Origin: CAWUKV01 sp963923025
GTDB lineage: Bacteria > Cyanobacteriota > Cyanobacteriia > Phormidesmidales > Phormidesmidaceae
NCBI GenBank assembly: GCA_963923025.1
Contig: CAWUKV010000023.1
Location: 1 to 35,038, forward strand
DNA: 35,038 nucleotides
Direction: 5' to 3'
In this document: positions 14,675-23,706 of the stretch, one piece after another
How positions within the stretch are numbered: the stretch's first letter is position 1
How the letters are laid out: every line of letters begins with the position of its first letter
Position numbers and translations under genes: made by a program
Notes under the pieces: generated by a model
Seen by the model: the letters and a program-made list of their open reading frames with translations, nothing else
Databases searched by the model: none
What the model was told of the DNA's origin: nothing

Positions 14675-17077
14675 CTAACGGCCCAGCGCCAAGCCTACAA
14701 TGACAGGGTCGTGGTCAGAATTGCGATAGGGTACGCTGCCATCAAAGATCCCCACCGCCCGATCAAAGTCGAGGTTGTAGTCGATGGCGTCGGGTTCGTC
14801 GGCATTGACGTGCCATTCGGTAACGCCAGTGACCTGCGACAGTAAACTGTTGTTAGCCAGGGCATAGTCGAGCGTGCCAATTTGGCCGTTGAAGACAAAA
14901 GAGTAAGCCGCATCCCCTAGAAATGCTGCGGCTAGGTCAGCGTAGCCTTGGCCGGTCAAGGTGGCTAGGGGCTCTTCTTGGGCGTAGGCATTGAGGTCGC
15001 CCAGAATGAGCACGTCAGGATCGCCGCTGTTGGTTGGGTCTGTTGCCAGCCAGTCCGCCAGCGCGATCGCGGCCTTGGTGCGCGTATCGTTCCAGTTCCC
15101 CTGTCCATCGCCCTGGGCTGCATCCAGGCTCTCAGCCTCAACGCCGCTTGGCCCTTTTGATTTGAAATGGTTTACCACCGCCGTAAACCGTTCGCCGGTT
15201 CCGTTTTCAGCAAAGGTCTGGGCTAAGGCTGGGCGATTGCGGGACTGCCCCGTATTGTTAGGGTCTAGAAATTCCGGTATATCGAGGACGGCAAACTCGC
15301 CTGCGGGGGTGACGGTTGCAGTTTTGTAGAGAAAGCCAACTGCGATCGCGTCGTCCCCGATTAGCCCCGTGTGGATAAAGCGATAGGTGTCAGGCGCTAT
15401 CTGTGCATTCAGTTCCGCTGCTAGGGCTGCTAGGGCTGCGCTGCTGTCACTATTTTCTAGCTCAACCAAACCGTAAACATCAGCATCCATTGCCAAAATT
15501 GCTGTTGTCAGTTTTTCGAGCTGGCGGGAGAATTCCTCCGGGGTATCAGCGCCGCGAGGATCCGCGCCGGTATCGGTTGTCGCGTCTTGGCTATCGATGG
15601 TAGTGAAAAAGTTCAGCACGTTAAAGCTGGCGACCCTTAGCCGACCGCCGACGGAGGCGGGTAGGGCTGGCCGTGGATTGGATCGCAGGAAAGTGTTCGT
15701 GCCATTCTCAACCGCACGGACGCGCCAGGTGGTCTGACTGCCCCGTCCGCCTGCCCGCTGGTAGCTCAGTACGCCCGAAAGCTCGGTAATGGTGTCACCC
15801 ATGCGAACGGTGGTCGCGGTAGTGAAGGATGGGCCAAAGCCGTCCAGGTTTTCAATGGGAGCGTTTTGCTCATTGAGGCCGTCGTCATAAACAATGGTGC
15901 GGCGGGCGATGTCTTCTAAATGGGCAACGTAGCCTGAAACACTGGGTGGGTTGTCCTGGGTAAACTGCTCGGGACGTTCGCCCTGGCTGAGCCTAATTTC
16001 GTTGAATCGGTCTAACTGAAACATCTCAGTGACGGTCAGCGTAGCCGGAAAGACCACCCGCATGCCCTCGTATGATTCCAGGTCAGGCTGCAAGTCACCC
16101 GATTCAGTCAGGGTCACGTCTGGGGTCGGCAGTTTCACGACCGCTGCGGTAGGCAGAGCATTTCCCCGACTGATAACGACAATCTCTGTGATGTTGTCGA
16201 GTTGAGTCTCACCAAAGAACTCTTTGACTGTGCCGGTCACGCGAACCTGCTCTCCTAAGCTGACATCTACGCCAGAGGCGTTGTCAAACACAAAGATGCC
16301 TTCTGATGTCGCAGCATCGTCATCTGTATCAGCGTCTTCTTCTTGAACATAAAAGCCGCCTAGATTGCGGCTCGGATCCCTGTCTGCGTCTTGAAAATCG
16401 CCTACAACAATGCCTTCAATGGTTACGATGTTGCCTTGCTGAGGGCTGGCGCTACCGCTGCCCTGAATCGTACTAATCCGGTCGGTATTATCTGGTGGAT
16501 TGGGTGGGTCAGGGTTAGGTGGCTCGTCCCCATCGAGCGCAAAGGTGTCAGAAAACTCCTGGCGAGTGGTGCTGTCGGTGACCCAGTTGTCAACGGTGTT
16601 GAGGGCCGTTAGTAACTCAGCCGGGTTAGCAGCTGTGAGGGGACCATTGTACCTGCCATTGTTGACCTCAGGAAGCGCGATCGCACTAACCCCATTCAGC
16701 AGCCCGGGTGGCAGCGCCGAGGTATTAGCATTGATGGCATCCTCACTCCAGCTAAGACCGTCAGAATGTAGGGCCGCCAGAAACGTGGGGCTGGCAGCGG
16801 TCCCCTGGTACGCCAGAATCTGGTCACCGCTGTTGGACAATGCCATATCCCCTAGTTCATCAACCTCTACCACAGTCCCTGCGGTGACGCCGTCTGAGGG
16901 GGCAGTCCAGGTTAAAACGCCTTCGTTAGCGCGAAAACTGTTGTCCGCCCGCCAGCCGTTGTCGGTAAAGTAGATGACTTCTCCAGCAGGAATGTCGACC
17001 AGCGCGACGAACTCAAAGCTGTCGGGATTAGTGAAGTTGAACTCGACAAACGCGATCGCGCCAGCAACCAGCACCAT
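14675..17077 (-). CDS. ExeM/NucH-like extracellular endonuclease
   Basis: An 800-residue modular nuclease. Residues about 1-180 form the module beginning AGAIAFVEFNFTNPDSFEF, common on cyanobacterial exported proteins. A Pro/Asp linker (about 183-198) and an OB-fold-like region (about 200-305) follow. The endonuclease/exonuclease/phosphatase domain begins near 480. Its metal and catalytic motifs are present: SFNVLNFF, GLVELENSD, AVVNHFKSKG, ILGDLNAY and the terminal SDHDPVIVG. Such enzymes degrade extracellular DNA, for phosphate scavenging or biofilm turnover. No cleavable signal peptide is visible, so export may use a type I-like route (inference). The start at 17077 is supported by AAGGT seven bases upstream, in preference to an ATG six codons earlier. 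galE lies upstream on the same strand. No Pho-box could be identified with confidence. Confidence 0.87.
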   Translation of the reverse strand: MVLVAGAIAFVEFNFTNPDSFEFVALVDIPAGEVIYFTDNGWRADNSFRANEGVLTWTAPSDGVTAGTVVEVDELGDMALSNSGDQILAYQGTAASPTFLAALHSDGLSWSEDAINANTSALPPGLLNGVSAIALPEVNNGRYNGPLTAANPAELLTALNTVDNWVTDSTTRQEFSDTFALDGDEPPNPDPPNPPDNTDRISTIQGSGSASPQQGNIVTIEGIVVGDFQDADRDPSRNLGGFYVQEEDADTDDDAATSEGIFVFDNASGVDVSLGEQVRVTGTVKEFFGETQLDNITEIVVISRGNALPTAAVVKLPTPDVTLTESGDLQPDLESYEGMRVVFPATLTVTEMFQLDRFNEIRLSQGERPEQFTQDNPPSVSGYVAHLEDIARRTIVYDDGLNEQNAPIENLDGFGPSFTTATTVRMGDTITELSGVLSYQRAGGRGSQTTWRVRAVENGTNTFLRSNPRPALPASVGGRLRVASFNVLNFFTTIDSQDATTDTGADPRGADTPEEFSRQLEKLTTAILAMDADVYGLVELENSDSSAALAALAAELNAQIAPDTYRFIHTGLIGDDAIAVGFLYKTATVTPAGEFAVLDIPEFLDPNNTGQSRNRPALAQTFAENGTGERFTAVVNHFKSKGPSGVEAESLDAAQGDGQGNWNDTRTKAAIALADWLATDPTNSGDPDVLILGDLNAYAQEEPLATLTGQGYADLAAAFLGDAAYSFVFNGQIGTLDYALANNSLLSQVTGVTEWHVNADEPDAIDYNLDFDRAVGIFDGSVPYRNSDHDPVIVGLALGR

Positions 17078-17199
17078 AACGTTACCTTCTCGCAAAGACT
17101 CACAGATTTTAGGCGATCGCGGGGAAGATGACGTGTATAGCGGACAGATATTAGGCCGTACGGTGAGACGACGCTAGAGTCTGGATGCGGTAAGACCTG

Positions 17200-18243
17200 C
17201 TAGCCGTGCCGCTGCTGGTGCCACTGCCAAGCGTGGGCAATGATCTCCTTCACATTGGGGTACTGGGGCACCCAGCCCAATATCTTATTTGCAGTTTCGC
17301 TGCTGCCCACCAGGCTGGGCGGGTCACCAGGGCGACGCTCCTTTTCTATGGCGGGAATGGGGTGTCCGGTGACCTCGCGGGCGGTTTCAATGACTTCTTT
17401 TACTGTGAAGCCGTTGCCGTTACCCAGGTTGATAAAGACGGTCTCACCACCCTCGCGCAGGTAATTGACCCCGCGCACGTGGGCATCGGCCAAATCCGCA
17501 ACATGAATATAGTCGCGGATACAGGTACCGTCGCGGGTAGGGTAGTCGGTACCGAAGATATAGATATTGTCCCGCTTGCCCAAAGCCGTTTGAAGAACCA
17601 GCGGAATCAGATGGGTCTCAGGGTTGTGATCTTCGCCCAGACGTCCTTGCGGATCGGCCCCCGCTGCGTTGAAGTAGCGGAAGCAAACGGCCTGTAGCCC
17701 ATAGGCTGACTGAAAGTCCTTGAGCATTTGCTCAACCATGAGCTTGCTGCTGGCATAGGGGCTGATAGGATTTTTGGGATGGTCCTCGGGAATGGGCACC
17801 GTTTTGGGCGGACCATAGATGGCACAGGTTGACGAGAATACCAACCGCTTTACACCCGCAGCGACCATCGCCTGGAGCAGGACTAGCGTGCCGTAGACAT
17901 TATTGAAATAGTACTTATCGGGCTCGCTGACCGATTCCCCAACGGCAATGTAAGCTGCAAAGTGCATGACCGCCACAAAGCTGTAACGCTGAAACAGCTC
18001 GTCTAGGAGGGCTCTATCGGTGGTGCTACCAACAACTAACTCGGCGTTGAGGTGCTGGTCAACCAATTCTTTGTGACCGTATTCGAGACTATCTAAAATA
18101 ACAACTTTGTATCCAGCTTGCTCTAAAGCAAGGACGGCGTGGGAGCCAATATAGCCTGCGCCGCCGGTCACTAAGACAGCCAGTTCTCCTGAAGCATGGG
18201 CTGTATCCGTTGCTGTAGGCGTAGTCTCTACTAAGTTAGTCAT
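17200..18243 (-). CDS. galE: UDP-glucose 4-epimerase
   Basis: A 347-residue cytoplasmic extended-SDR enzyme that interconverts UDP-glucose and UDP-galactose, feeding galactolipid and polysaccharide synthesis. The NAD-binding motif GGAGYIG is at 27-33. The catalytic triad residues lie in SST (137-139), with Y163 and K167 in YASSK. The conserved DGTCIRDYIHVADLA follows. An N-terminal extension of about 20 residues (MTNLVETTPTATDTAHASGE) precedes the usual start. No later ATG exists before the Rossmann motif, so the extension is probably real. The gene sits between tlyA and the nuclease on the same strand, with gaps of 131 and 122 bases, so each may have its own promoter. Confidence 0.95.
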   Translation of the reverse strand: MTNLVETTPTATDTAHASGELAVLVTGGAGYIGSHAVLALEQAGYKVVILDSLEYGHKELVDQHLNAELVVGSTTDRALLDELFQRYSFVAVMHFAAYIAVGESVSEPDKYYFNNVYGTLVLLQAMVAAGVKRLVFSSTCAIYGPPKTVPIPEDHPKNPISPYASSKLMVEQMLKDFQSAYGLQAVCFRYFNAAGADPQGRLGEDHNPETHLIPLVLQTALGKRDNIYIFGTDYPTRDGTCIRDYIHVADLADAHVRGVNYLREGGETVFINLGNGNGFTVKEVIETAREVTGHPIPAIEKERRPGDPPSLVGSSETANKILGWVPQYPNVKEIIAHAWQWHQQRHG

Positions 18244-18374
18244 AAAAATATGGAGTCGTGCTAAATCATAAGTACACTAATGCCCTTCCTGTTATATCAG
18301 CCTTGGGACCGACTAAGCCGGAGAAGTGATGATAAGCCTCGGTAAAGTAACGGTAAGCTCCCAAAACCAAAACC

Positions 18375-19253
18375 CTATCGCAGCGCTTTACAGGCCGTTT
18401 GGGTAAGCTGCCTTACCTCAGCTTGGTCTAAGTGCACAGCCTCAGTGTCGTCTTCAGCGCGCCCTAGCCAGAGTAAGTACTCAACATTGCCCGCTGGCCC
18501 TAGCAGTGGGGAGTAAGTCAGCCCTCGCTGCTGCCAGCCCAGTGCTTCGGCACTACACCACACCTGCCAAATGGCCTCGGCGTGATCCTTGGGGTCACGG
18601 ACAACACCCTTTTTGCCAATTTTTTCCTTACCCACTTCAAACTGAGGCTTGACCAACAGCACGGCCTCGGAACTTGGGCGTAGCAGGTTTCCAAAGGCCG
18701 CCATGACTTTGGTTAAGGAAATAAACGACACGTCGATAACGCCCAAATCAGGTCGCGGTTGGCCCTCGGTGTACAGCTGTTCCGGCTTCAGATGACGCAG
18801 GTTAGTGCGTTCTTTGAGGACCACTCGTGGGTCCTGACGCAGCTTCCAGGCGACCTGACCGTAGCCCACGTCAATGCCGTACACCCGCTGAGCGCCCCGT
18901 TGCAGCAGGCAGTCGGTAAAGCCGCCAGTAGATATACCCCCGTCCAGACAGATGCGCCCTTCGACGGGAATTGAAAATTCCTCTAACGCTTTAGCCAGCT
19001 TTTCCCCGCCCCGTGACACGTAGGGCGCTTTCTGCTTCACCTGCACCGCTGCGTCGGGCTTGATGACGGTCCCCGGCTTATCGATCACTTGACGATCAAC
19101 CTGCACTTCACCCGCACGAATTACCCGTTGGGCCTGCTGCCGACTGTCACAAAATCCTTGCTCCACCAAATAGACGTCGAGGCGCTGTTTGGTCCGATTT
19201 TTCTCGGGGGGTTCTGGTGGGGATGAATCCAAGACGGAGCCTACTTGCCGCAA
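18375..19253 (-). CDS. tlyA: TlyA family rRNA (cytidine-2'-O)-methyltransferase
   Basis: A 292-residue protein with an N-terminal S4 RNA-binding domain (about 22-85, RLDVYLVEQGFCDSRQQAQR) and an FtsJ-like SAM-dependent methyltransferase domain. Its SAM motif is LDGGISTGGFTDCLLQ, followed by YGIDVGYGQVAWKLR, IDVSFISLT and LVKPQFEVGKE. Characterised members methylate 16S and 23S rRNA; older annotation calls them hemolysins. No ATG or GTG is available before the S4 domain. The frame opens two codons after an in-frame stop with a TTG at 19253, and a second TTG lies at 19232. The start is therefore a rare codon, or the first codons are mis-assigned. It lies downstream of the TPR protein gene and upstream of galE on the minus strand. 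Confidence 0.9.
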   Translation of the reverse strand: MRQVGSVLDSSPPEPPEKNRTKQRLDVYLVEQGFCDSRQQAQRVIRAGEVQVDRQVIDKPGTVIKPDAAVQVKQKAPYVSRGGEKLAKALEEFSIPVEGRICLDGGISTGGFTDCLLQRGAQRVYGIDVGYGQVAWKLRQDPRVVLKERTNLRHLKPEQLYTEGQPRPDLGVIDVSFISLTKVMAAFGNLLRPSSEAVLLVKPQFEVGKEKIGKKGVVRDPKDHAEAIWQVWCSAEALGWQQRGLTYSPLLGPAGNVEYLLWLGRAEDDTEAVHLDQAEVRQLTQTACKALR

Positions 19254-19392
19254 ACGCTACCCCGAAACCTTACCGCATTCGAGAAAAAATCCGTACCGTC
19301 ATCGGCGCGTGGGTTGAACCAACGCTAACGAACGGACACCTACAACGTGGCGTTGAATAGCTTAAGAAGAGCTGGCGTCTGGCCCTGTTTCA

Positions 19393-19812
19393 TTAACGCC
19401 GCTGGGCTAACGTTTCTAATGCTGTCATTACTGCATCCACACCTGACTTGGTACCCTGCTGGTCATACAGCTCGTTGGCCTTGAGGAAGCTGGGCAGAGC
19501 CAGGTTTAGCTTGCCTAGATTCGCCTCTGCCAAAGCCCGGTTGTGGCGGGCTTCCGCACAGTTAGGTTCTTGCTCAATCACACAGTTAAAGGCATCAATG
19601 GCGTCGGCATAATTATTTTTTTGAAACGCTTGAATGCCTGCCTCGTAAGCTTCAAGGGCTGAAGTCTCAATAGGAATGGAAAGGTCTTTGACCGGTGTAG
19701 TGAAAGGGGCACGGTTACCCAACGGGTTGAGGGTTGTAATCGCGATCGCACCTGCCCCAAAGGCAAATACGCCACCAATCACAATTGTCCAAATCCAAAA
19801 GTTCCCTTCCAC
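19393..19812 (-). CDS. Small membrane-anchored TPR protein
   Basis: A 139-residue protein with an N-terminal membrane helix (about 5-27, IWTIVIGGVFAFGAGAIAI). A short linker is followed by tandem tetratricopeptide repeats, including YEAGIQAFQKNNYADAIDAF and a following ARHNRALAEANLGKL unit. TPR domains mediate protein-protein contacts; the partner is unknown. The start is a GTG with AGGT about eight bases upstream. It is upstream of tlyA on the same strand (139-base gap) and divergent from the DUF4058 gene. The C-terminus (MTALETLAQRR) is basic. Similar small TPR proteins are common in cyanobacteria, and some assist photosystem assembly, but nothing here points to that specifically. Confidence 0.75.
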   Translation of the reverse strand: MEGNFWIWTIVIGGVFAFGAGAIAITTLNPLGNRAPFTTPVKDLSIPIETSALEAYEAGIQAFQKNNYADAIDAFNCVIEQEPNCAEARHNRALAEANLGKLNLALPSFLKANELYDQQGTKSGVDAVMTALETLAQRR

Positions 19813-19939
19813 CGCTTTACCTGCCTATCGTCCTGCAAACCCTGTCCAAAGCCACCTTACACCACCAGCTTGGTTCCAGAGTCCCCGGAATCATGTACCG
19901 ACGCTTGAAAAGCTAAACAGCCGTCACCGGATTTCGCCG

Positions 19940-20725
19940 ATGCCTGTTCTTTTTCCTGGGATGAATCCTTACCTGGAACACCCAGACCTTTGGCCAGAGG
20001 TTCACCAGCGACTGATCCAGGCCTTGGCCGACCAGCTTGAACAGCAGTTGCCCAGTCAGTATGAGGTTGCCGTTCGTAAGCGGATTTACCGCGTTAGCGC
20101 AGAGGACGAGCTAGTTGTCGGGCAGTCTGAGCCTGTCCAAAGTACATTGACCGAGCTAGAAGGAGCGGTACAGAACGGTTCGACGGTTGCCGTTCGTTCT
20201 CAGCCTATTCCGGTTTACGTGCCGGTTCCCCAAGAGGTTCGCGAGGACTATATCGAGATCTGCGAACCCGGTGCTGGTGAAGTGATCACGGTGATCGAAG
20301 TACTGACGCCCAAGAAGAAGCGAGCCGGTCGCGGACGTGAATTGTACGAGCAGCATCGGGAAGCTATTTTGGGTAGCCCAGCTCACTTTGTAGAAATTGA
20401 CCTGCTGCGCGGTTGGGAGCCCCTATCCGTTTATGGCCCGGATGGCGACAGCGACTATCGCATTCTGGTCAGTCGCAGTGAGCTCCGGCCCAAGGCTGAA
20501 CTGTACGCCTGGCTGGTTAACGATCCCATTCCACTGTTTTCGCTGCCGCTGATGCGATCTCAAGAAGGCCTAGTGATGGATCTAAAGCAGGCCCTCGATA
20601 AAGCCTGCGATCGCTCCGGCTATGACCTGATCATCAACTACCAAAAAGCGCCGCTACCGCCCCTACGCCGCGAAGAGACCTACTGGCTGGACAAGTTCCT
20701 ACAGCAGCTCGGTCTCCGGAGCTGA
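19940..20725 (+). CDS. DUF4058 family protein
   Basis: A 261-residue cytoplasmic protein of a family abundant in cyanobacteria and of unknown function. It opens with the hallmark MPVLFPGMNPYLEHPDLWPE, followed by VHQRLIQALADQL. The core YIEICEPGAGEVITVIEVL, SPAHFVEIDLLRG and DYRILVSR is intact, and it ends with the usual ETYWLDKFLQQ. The core residues (E/D-xn-EVL...EIDLLRG) resemble a PD-(D/E)xK-like nuclease arrangement; that is an inference. The reading frame continues 88 codons upstream, but that extension runs antisense over the TPR gene start, so the family start at 19940 is used. The next gene is 105 bases downstream, with a weak ACGCTA/TAGCGT hairpin between them. Confidence 0.88.
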   Translation: MPVLFPGMNPYLEHPDLWPEVHQRLIQALADQLEQQLPSQYEVAVRKRIYRVSAEDELVVGQSEPVQSTLTELEGAVQNGSTVAVRSQPIPVYVPVPQEVREDYIEICEPGAGEVITVIEVLTPKKKRAGRGRELYEQHREAILGSPAHFVEIDLLRGWEPLSVYGPDGDSDYRILVSRSELRPKAELYAWLVNDPIPLFSLPLMRSQEGLVMDLKQALDKACDRSGYDLIINYQKAPLPPLRREETYWLDKFLQQLGLRS

Positions 20726-20830
20726 AGCTTGACGCTATGTAGCGTTGAAGTTTTACAGCAGACTGGCACTTTGACGAGATTTGCACAGGGCTTATCATGA
20801 ATAAAGATTAAGTACTGATTCACTTTGGTA

Positions 20831-21730
20831 ATGGCCAGCGTAACTGTCCCCGTTTCGTCTGCTCGACATCCCCTCAAAAAATTGACCTGGGACTGGCGCG
20901 GATACCACATCAGCTATGCCGTCGAGGGTTTTGGGCAACCGATGCTTCTGATTCATGGATTCGGAGCTTCAGCAGGGCATTGGCGTAAGAATATTCCTGT
21001 TCTAGCCGCTGCCGGTTATCGAGTTTACGCCATAGACCTACTGGGCTTCGGCGATTCTGAAAAGCCTGCCCTGGATTACAGCCTAGACTTGTGGACCGCA
21101 ATCATTCACGACTTTTGGAAAGCACACATTCAGGAGCCAACGATTTTCATCGGTAACTCCATCGGTGGGCTGCTAACGCTAATGACCCTGGCGCGGTATC
21201 CACAAACGGCAAAAGCAGGGGTTGTCCTCAACTGTGCTGGTAGCCTAAACCACCGTCCAGAAGATCTACCACGGGCGCTTGGTGCAGCAATGGGTGTATT
21301 TGCTCGACTGGTGAATTCTCCGCTGACGGGTCCACTCTTGTTTAATCAGGTGCGCAGCCGCTTCCGTATTCGTGGAGCCCTGAAGCAGGTCTACGGTAAC
21401 CGCGCCGCCATTACACCTGAACTGATCGAGCTACTATATCGTCCCTCCTGCGACGAGGGTGCGCAGAAGGTTTTTGCCTCAGTACTCAGCGGTCCCCCCG
21501 GTCCCCGCCCAAGTGAGCTGCTACCGAAAATTCGACAGCCGCTACTCATCCTCTGGGGTGAGGCCGATCCCTGGACACCAATTTCGAGTGCTACGCTGTA
21601 TCAGCAGTTGGCAGACGACCCCAACAGTACGGTCACTTTCCAGTCGATCCCTGATACCGGGCACTGTCCCCACGACGAGCGCCCCGAAGTAGTTAATCCG
21701 CTAATTCTAAACTGGTGTAAGCACCTGTAG
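20831..21730 (+). CDS. Alpha/beta hydrolase, related to chlorophyll dephytylase/pheophytinase type
   Basis: A 299-residue alpha/beta hydrolase with a complete triad: nucleophile S110 in GNSIGG, D246 in GEADPWTP and H278 in DTGHCPH. The oxyanion segment is HGFGAS (42-47). The run IDLLGFGDSEKP and the overall pattern resemble the plant and cyanobacterial proteins that include chlorophyll dephytylase and pheophytinase. A role in chlorophyll phytol-ester turnover is possible, but haloalkane-dehalogenase-like and generic esterase functions cannot be excluded. The start is taken at the ATG at 20831 rather than a TTG two codons earlier. It is convergent with the HAD phosphatase gene, and its stop codon lies inside a 28-bp palindrome. 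Confidence 0.85.
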   Translation: MASVTVPVSSARHPLKKLTWDWRGYHISYAVEGFGQPMLLIHGFGASAGHWRKNIPVLAAAGYRVYAIDLLGFGDSEKPALDYSLDLWTAIIHDFWKAHIQEPTIFIGNSIGGLLTLMTLARYPQTAKAGVVLNCAGSLNHRPEDLPRALGAAMGVFARLVNSPLTGPLLFNQVRSRFRIRGALKQVYGNRAAITPELIELLYRPSCDEGAQKVFASVLSGPPGPRPSELLPKIRQPLLILWGEADPWTPISSATLYQQLADDPNSTVTFQSIPDTGHCPHDERPEVVNPLILNWCKHL

Positions 21731-21754
21731 CAGCAGAGCATGCTCTGCCGCTAC
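21727..21754. terminator. 28-bp palindrome between convergent genes, possible bidirectional terminator
   Basis: GTAGCAGCAGAGCA (21727-21740) and TGCTCTGCCGCTAC (21741-21754) are inverted copies with one mismatch. The palindrome overlaps the hydrolase stop codon and ends six bases before the HAD stop. Neither side has a clear T-run, so it may instead be a processing or stabilising hairpin. Confidence 0.45.
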
Positions 21755-21760
21755 GGTTCT

Positions 21761-22627
21761 CTAATGTTTGAGGCTGAGCTGTCGTAGCTTGATCTGCTTG
21801 GCGACGCTCTCAACTGCCAAGGTTAGCGTTTGCATCATCTCTGAGCCTTCGCTGTAATCTGCCGGGGCCAGATTGTGAACCCGCTGGCTACTGGTGACTT
21901 GGTATTGCTTGGCCCAGTCATCGGGAGAACCTTCCTTGTAGACGCCGATGGCGGTGCCGCCCATCTGATTGAGCATGGCGAAACAGGGTAGATCGGAGGT
22001 GCCGTCACCGAGGTAGATGACCTGGTTCATTGGCATGTAAAGGTCGTCGCAGGAGACATCGTCGTAAACAAACAGCAAATTATCTTCGCTGTGCCGGTCA
22101 ATGCCGCGAGAGATGAAACGCAGATAACGTGTCTTTTCGGGGTGAGTCACTGTTCGTTTAACAAAGACGACTTCGCCTTGGTCGTTGTAGTGAAATTCGC
22201 AGCCCCACATCGCTTTGAAGTGGTGAGCAATGCTAGTGGCGCGAGCAACTTCAACAAAGCCGCTAGTGATTAGGTAAAACTCGACTTCAATATCTTCGCC
22301 AACGGCTGCAGCAGTTTGTTGCAGCCGGTCAAACATATCTTCGACGCCAGGAAATGGGGATAGCTCTTCGCCAAAGGATTTTAGGAAAGACTTGGTGATC
22401 TTGTTGCCGTTAGTACGCTGCTGTGACTCTTCAATGACGGTATAAAACCGGGCTGGGATGCCATCCCAGCCAGCTTCCAGCAGTGGATAGTAGCGATTTT
22501 TGCGAAAGTCTTTAGGGTCGTGCCCCATCTTTTTAATTAGTTCGTCGTAGCTGTCAGAGACGAGGGTGTCATCAAAATCAAATGCGATCGCAATCTTATT
22601 GGAAACGGGTTGGGTTGCTTGAGACAT
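21761..22627 (-). CDS. HAD superfamily phosphatase
   Basis: A 288-residue cytoplasmic haloacid-dehalogenase-fold hydrolase. Motif I is DFDDTLV, with nucleophile D17 and acid/base D19. Motif II is the Ser/Thr in LITSG. Motif IV is YLGDGTSDLPCF. A cap domain of about 80 residues lies between motifs I and II (MGHDPKDFRKNRYYP onward). The arrangement resembles phosphoserine-phosphatase-like members, but the substrate cannot be predicted. The start ATG sits in a short A/T-rich leader, and the gene is divergent from the SDR gene. Conserved FPGVEDMFDRLQQ and AIGVYKEG segments suggest a cyanobacterial ortholog group rather than a recent acquisition. Confidence 0.85.
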   Translation of the reverse strand: MSQATQPVSNKIAIAFDFDDTLVSDSYDELIKKMGHDPKDFRKNRYYPLLEAGWDGIPARFYTVIEESQQRTNGNKITKSFLKSFGEELSPFPGVEDMFDRLQQTAAAVGEDIEVEFYLITSGFVEVARATSIAHHFKAMWGCEFHYNDQGEVVFVKRTVTHPEKTRYLRFISRGIDRHSEDNLLFVYDDVSCDDLYMPMNQVIYLGDGTSDLPCFAMLNQMGGTAIGVYKEGSPDDWAKQYQVTSSQRVHNLAPADYSEGSEMMQTLTLAVESVAKQIKLRQLSLKH

Positions 22628-22805
22628 TGGACTAGGGCTATTGCAATCAATATCATTTACTCGGCTTTATCCTAAAGTGTTCGACCAGCGGAGCAGCTCT
22701 GTCTCTGGGCGCATATCAATAGGGTGTATTGCGCATGACTGATCGTTTATCCCCGTTTCTAACTCTAGCCAGCGAGAGATAAAGTCTTCCATATTACTGA
22801 CTAGG

Positions 22806-23699
22806 ATGATGAGCGATGTAAAACTGGACGGTTTCATGCCCATTTCTGCTGACAAAATTCCGGCTCAGGCGCAAGATCGCTCTCCTGCCCTAGAGTCGAA
22901 GATGGACCCCAAGCCCATTTATGATCGCAATAGCTATCAGGGCAGCAACAAGCTAAAAGATAAGGTCGCGCTGATAACGGGTGCAGATAGCGGTATTGGT
23001 CGAGCTACGGCTGTACTCTTTGCCAAAGAAGGGGCTGACGTTTGCAACATTTACCTGAACGAGCATGAAGATGCCAAAGTTACTAAAGAAGCTGTTGAAG
23101 GGTACGGGCGCAAGTGCCTGAATATTGCTGGCGATATCCGCAGTGAAGCATTCTGCATAGAGGCCGTACAAAAAGCGGTCGATACATTTGGTCGGATTGA
23201 CGTTCTTATCAACAACGCCGCCGAGCAATTTATGGAAGAAAACGACCTTAGCGATATTGATTCTTCGAAGCTAGGCAGCATTTTCGCAACTAACATCTTC
23301 TCGATGTTCTATTTCGTAAAAGCAGCCGTCCCCCACATGCCCGAGGGCAGCACTATCATCAACACCACCTCGGTCAACGCCTATCAAGGTCACGGAGCTT
23401 TGATTAGCTATTCCACCACCAAGGGCGCGATTCTAGCGTTTACCCGCTCTCTGGCCAAGCCCATGCTAGAGAAAGGCATTCGCGTCAACGGCGTTGCCCC
23501 TGGCCCCATCTGGACGCCCTTCATCCCCGACGCATTCACTGCTGACATGGTAGAAGGCTTCGGTAAGCAGGTACCGATGGAGCGCCCTGGTCAGCCGGTA
23601 GAAGTGGCAACCAGCTTTGTCTTCCTAGCATCGGAGGATTCGTCTTACATGACAGGGCAGGTGCTGCATCCTAATGGTGGGATGATTGTGAATGCGTAG
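22806..23699 (+). CDS. Short-chain dehydrogenase/reductase, YghA/general-stress type
   Basis: A 297-residue NAD(P)-dependent oxidoreductase. An N-terminal extension contains KMDPKPIYD and YQGSNKLKDKVALITG, typical of the SDR subgroup that includes E. coli YghA and Bacillus stress dehydrogenases. Cofactor motif TGADSGIG is at 58-65. NNAA is at 136-139, N164 is conserved, and the catalytic residues are S189, Y202 and K206 (YSTTK). The glycine-rich C-terminus GQVLHPNGGM is normal. The substrate is unknown; aldehydes or sugars are reported for relatives. Start 22806 or 22809 (two adjacent ATGs) are equivalent; an ATG at 22836 is also possible. A heptamer repeat array begins eight bases after the stop. 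Confidence 0.88.
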   Translation: MMSDVKLDGFMPISADKIPAQAQDRSPALESKMDPKPIYDRNSYQGSNKLKDKVALITGADSGIGRATAVLFAKEGADVCNIYLNEHEDAKVTKEAVEGYGRKCLNIAGDIRSEAFCIEAVQKAVDTFGRIDVLINNAAEQFMEENDLSDIDSSKLGSIFATNIFSMFYFVKAAVPHMPEGSTIINTTSVNAYQGHGALISYSTTKGAILAFTRSLAKPMLEKGIRVNGVAPGPIWTPFIPDAFTADMVEGFGKQVPMERPGQPVEVATSFVFLASEDSSYMTGQVLHPNGGMIVNA

Positions 23700-23706
23700 G
23701 GTGAAA

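Noticed and set aside
19676..19939. N-terminal extension of the DUF4058 gene
   Set aside because: It runs antisense through the start of the TPR gene and is unlike the family; DUF4058 begins at MPVLFPGMNPY.
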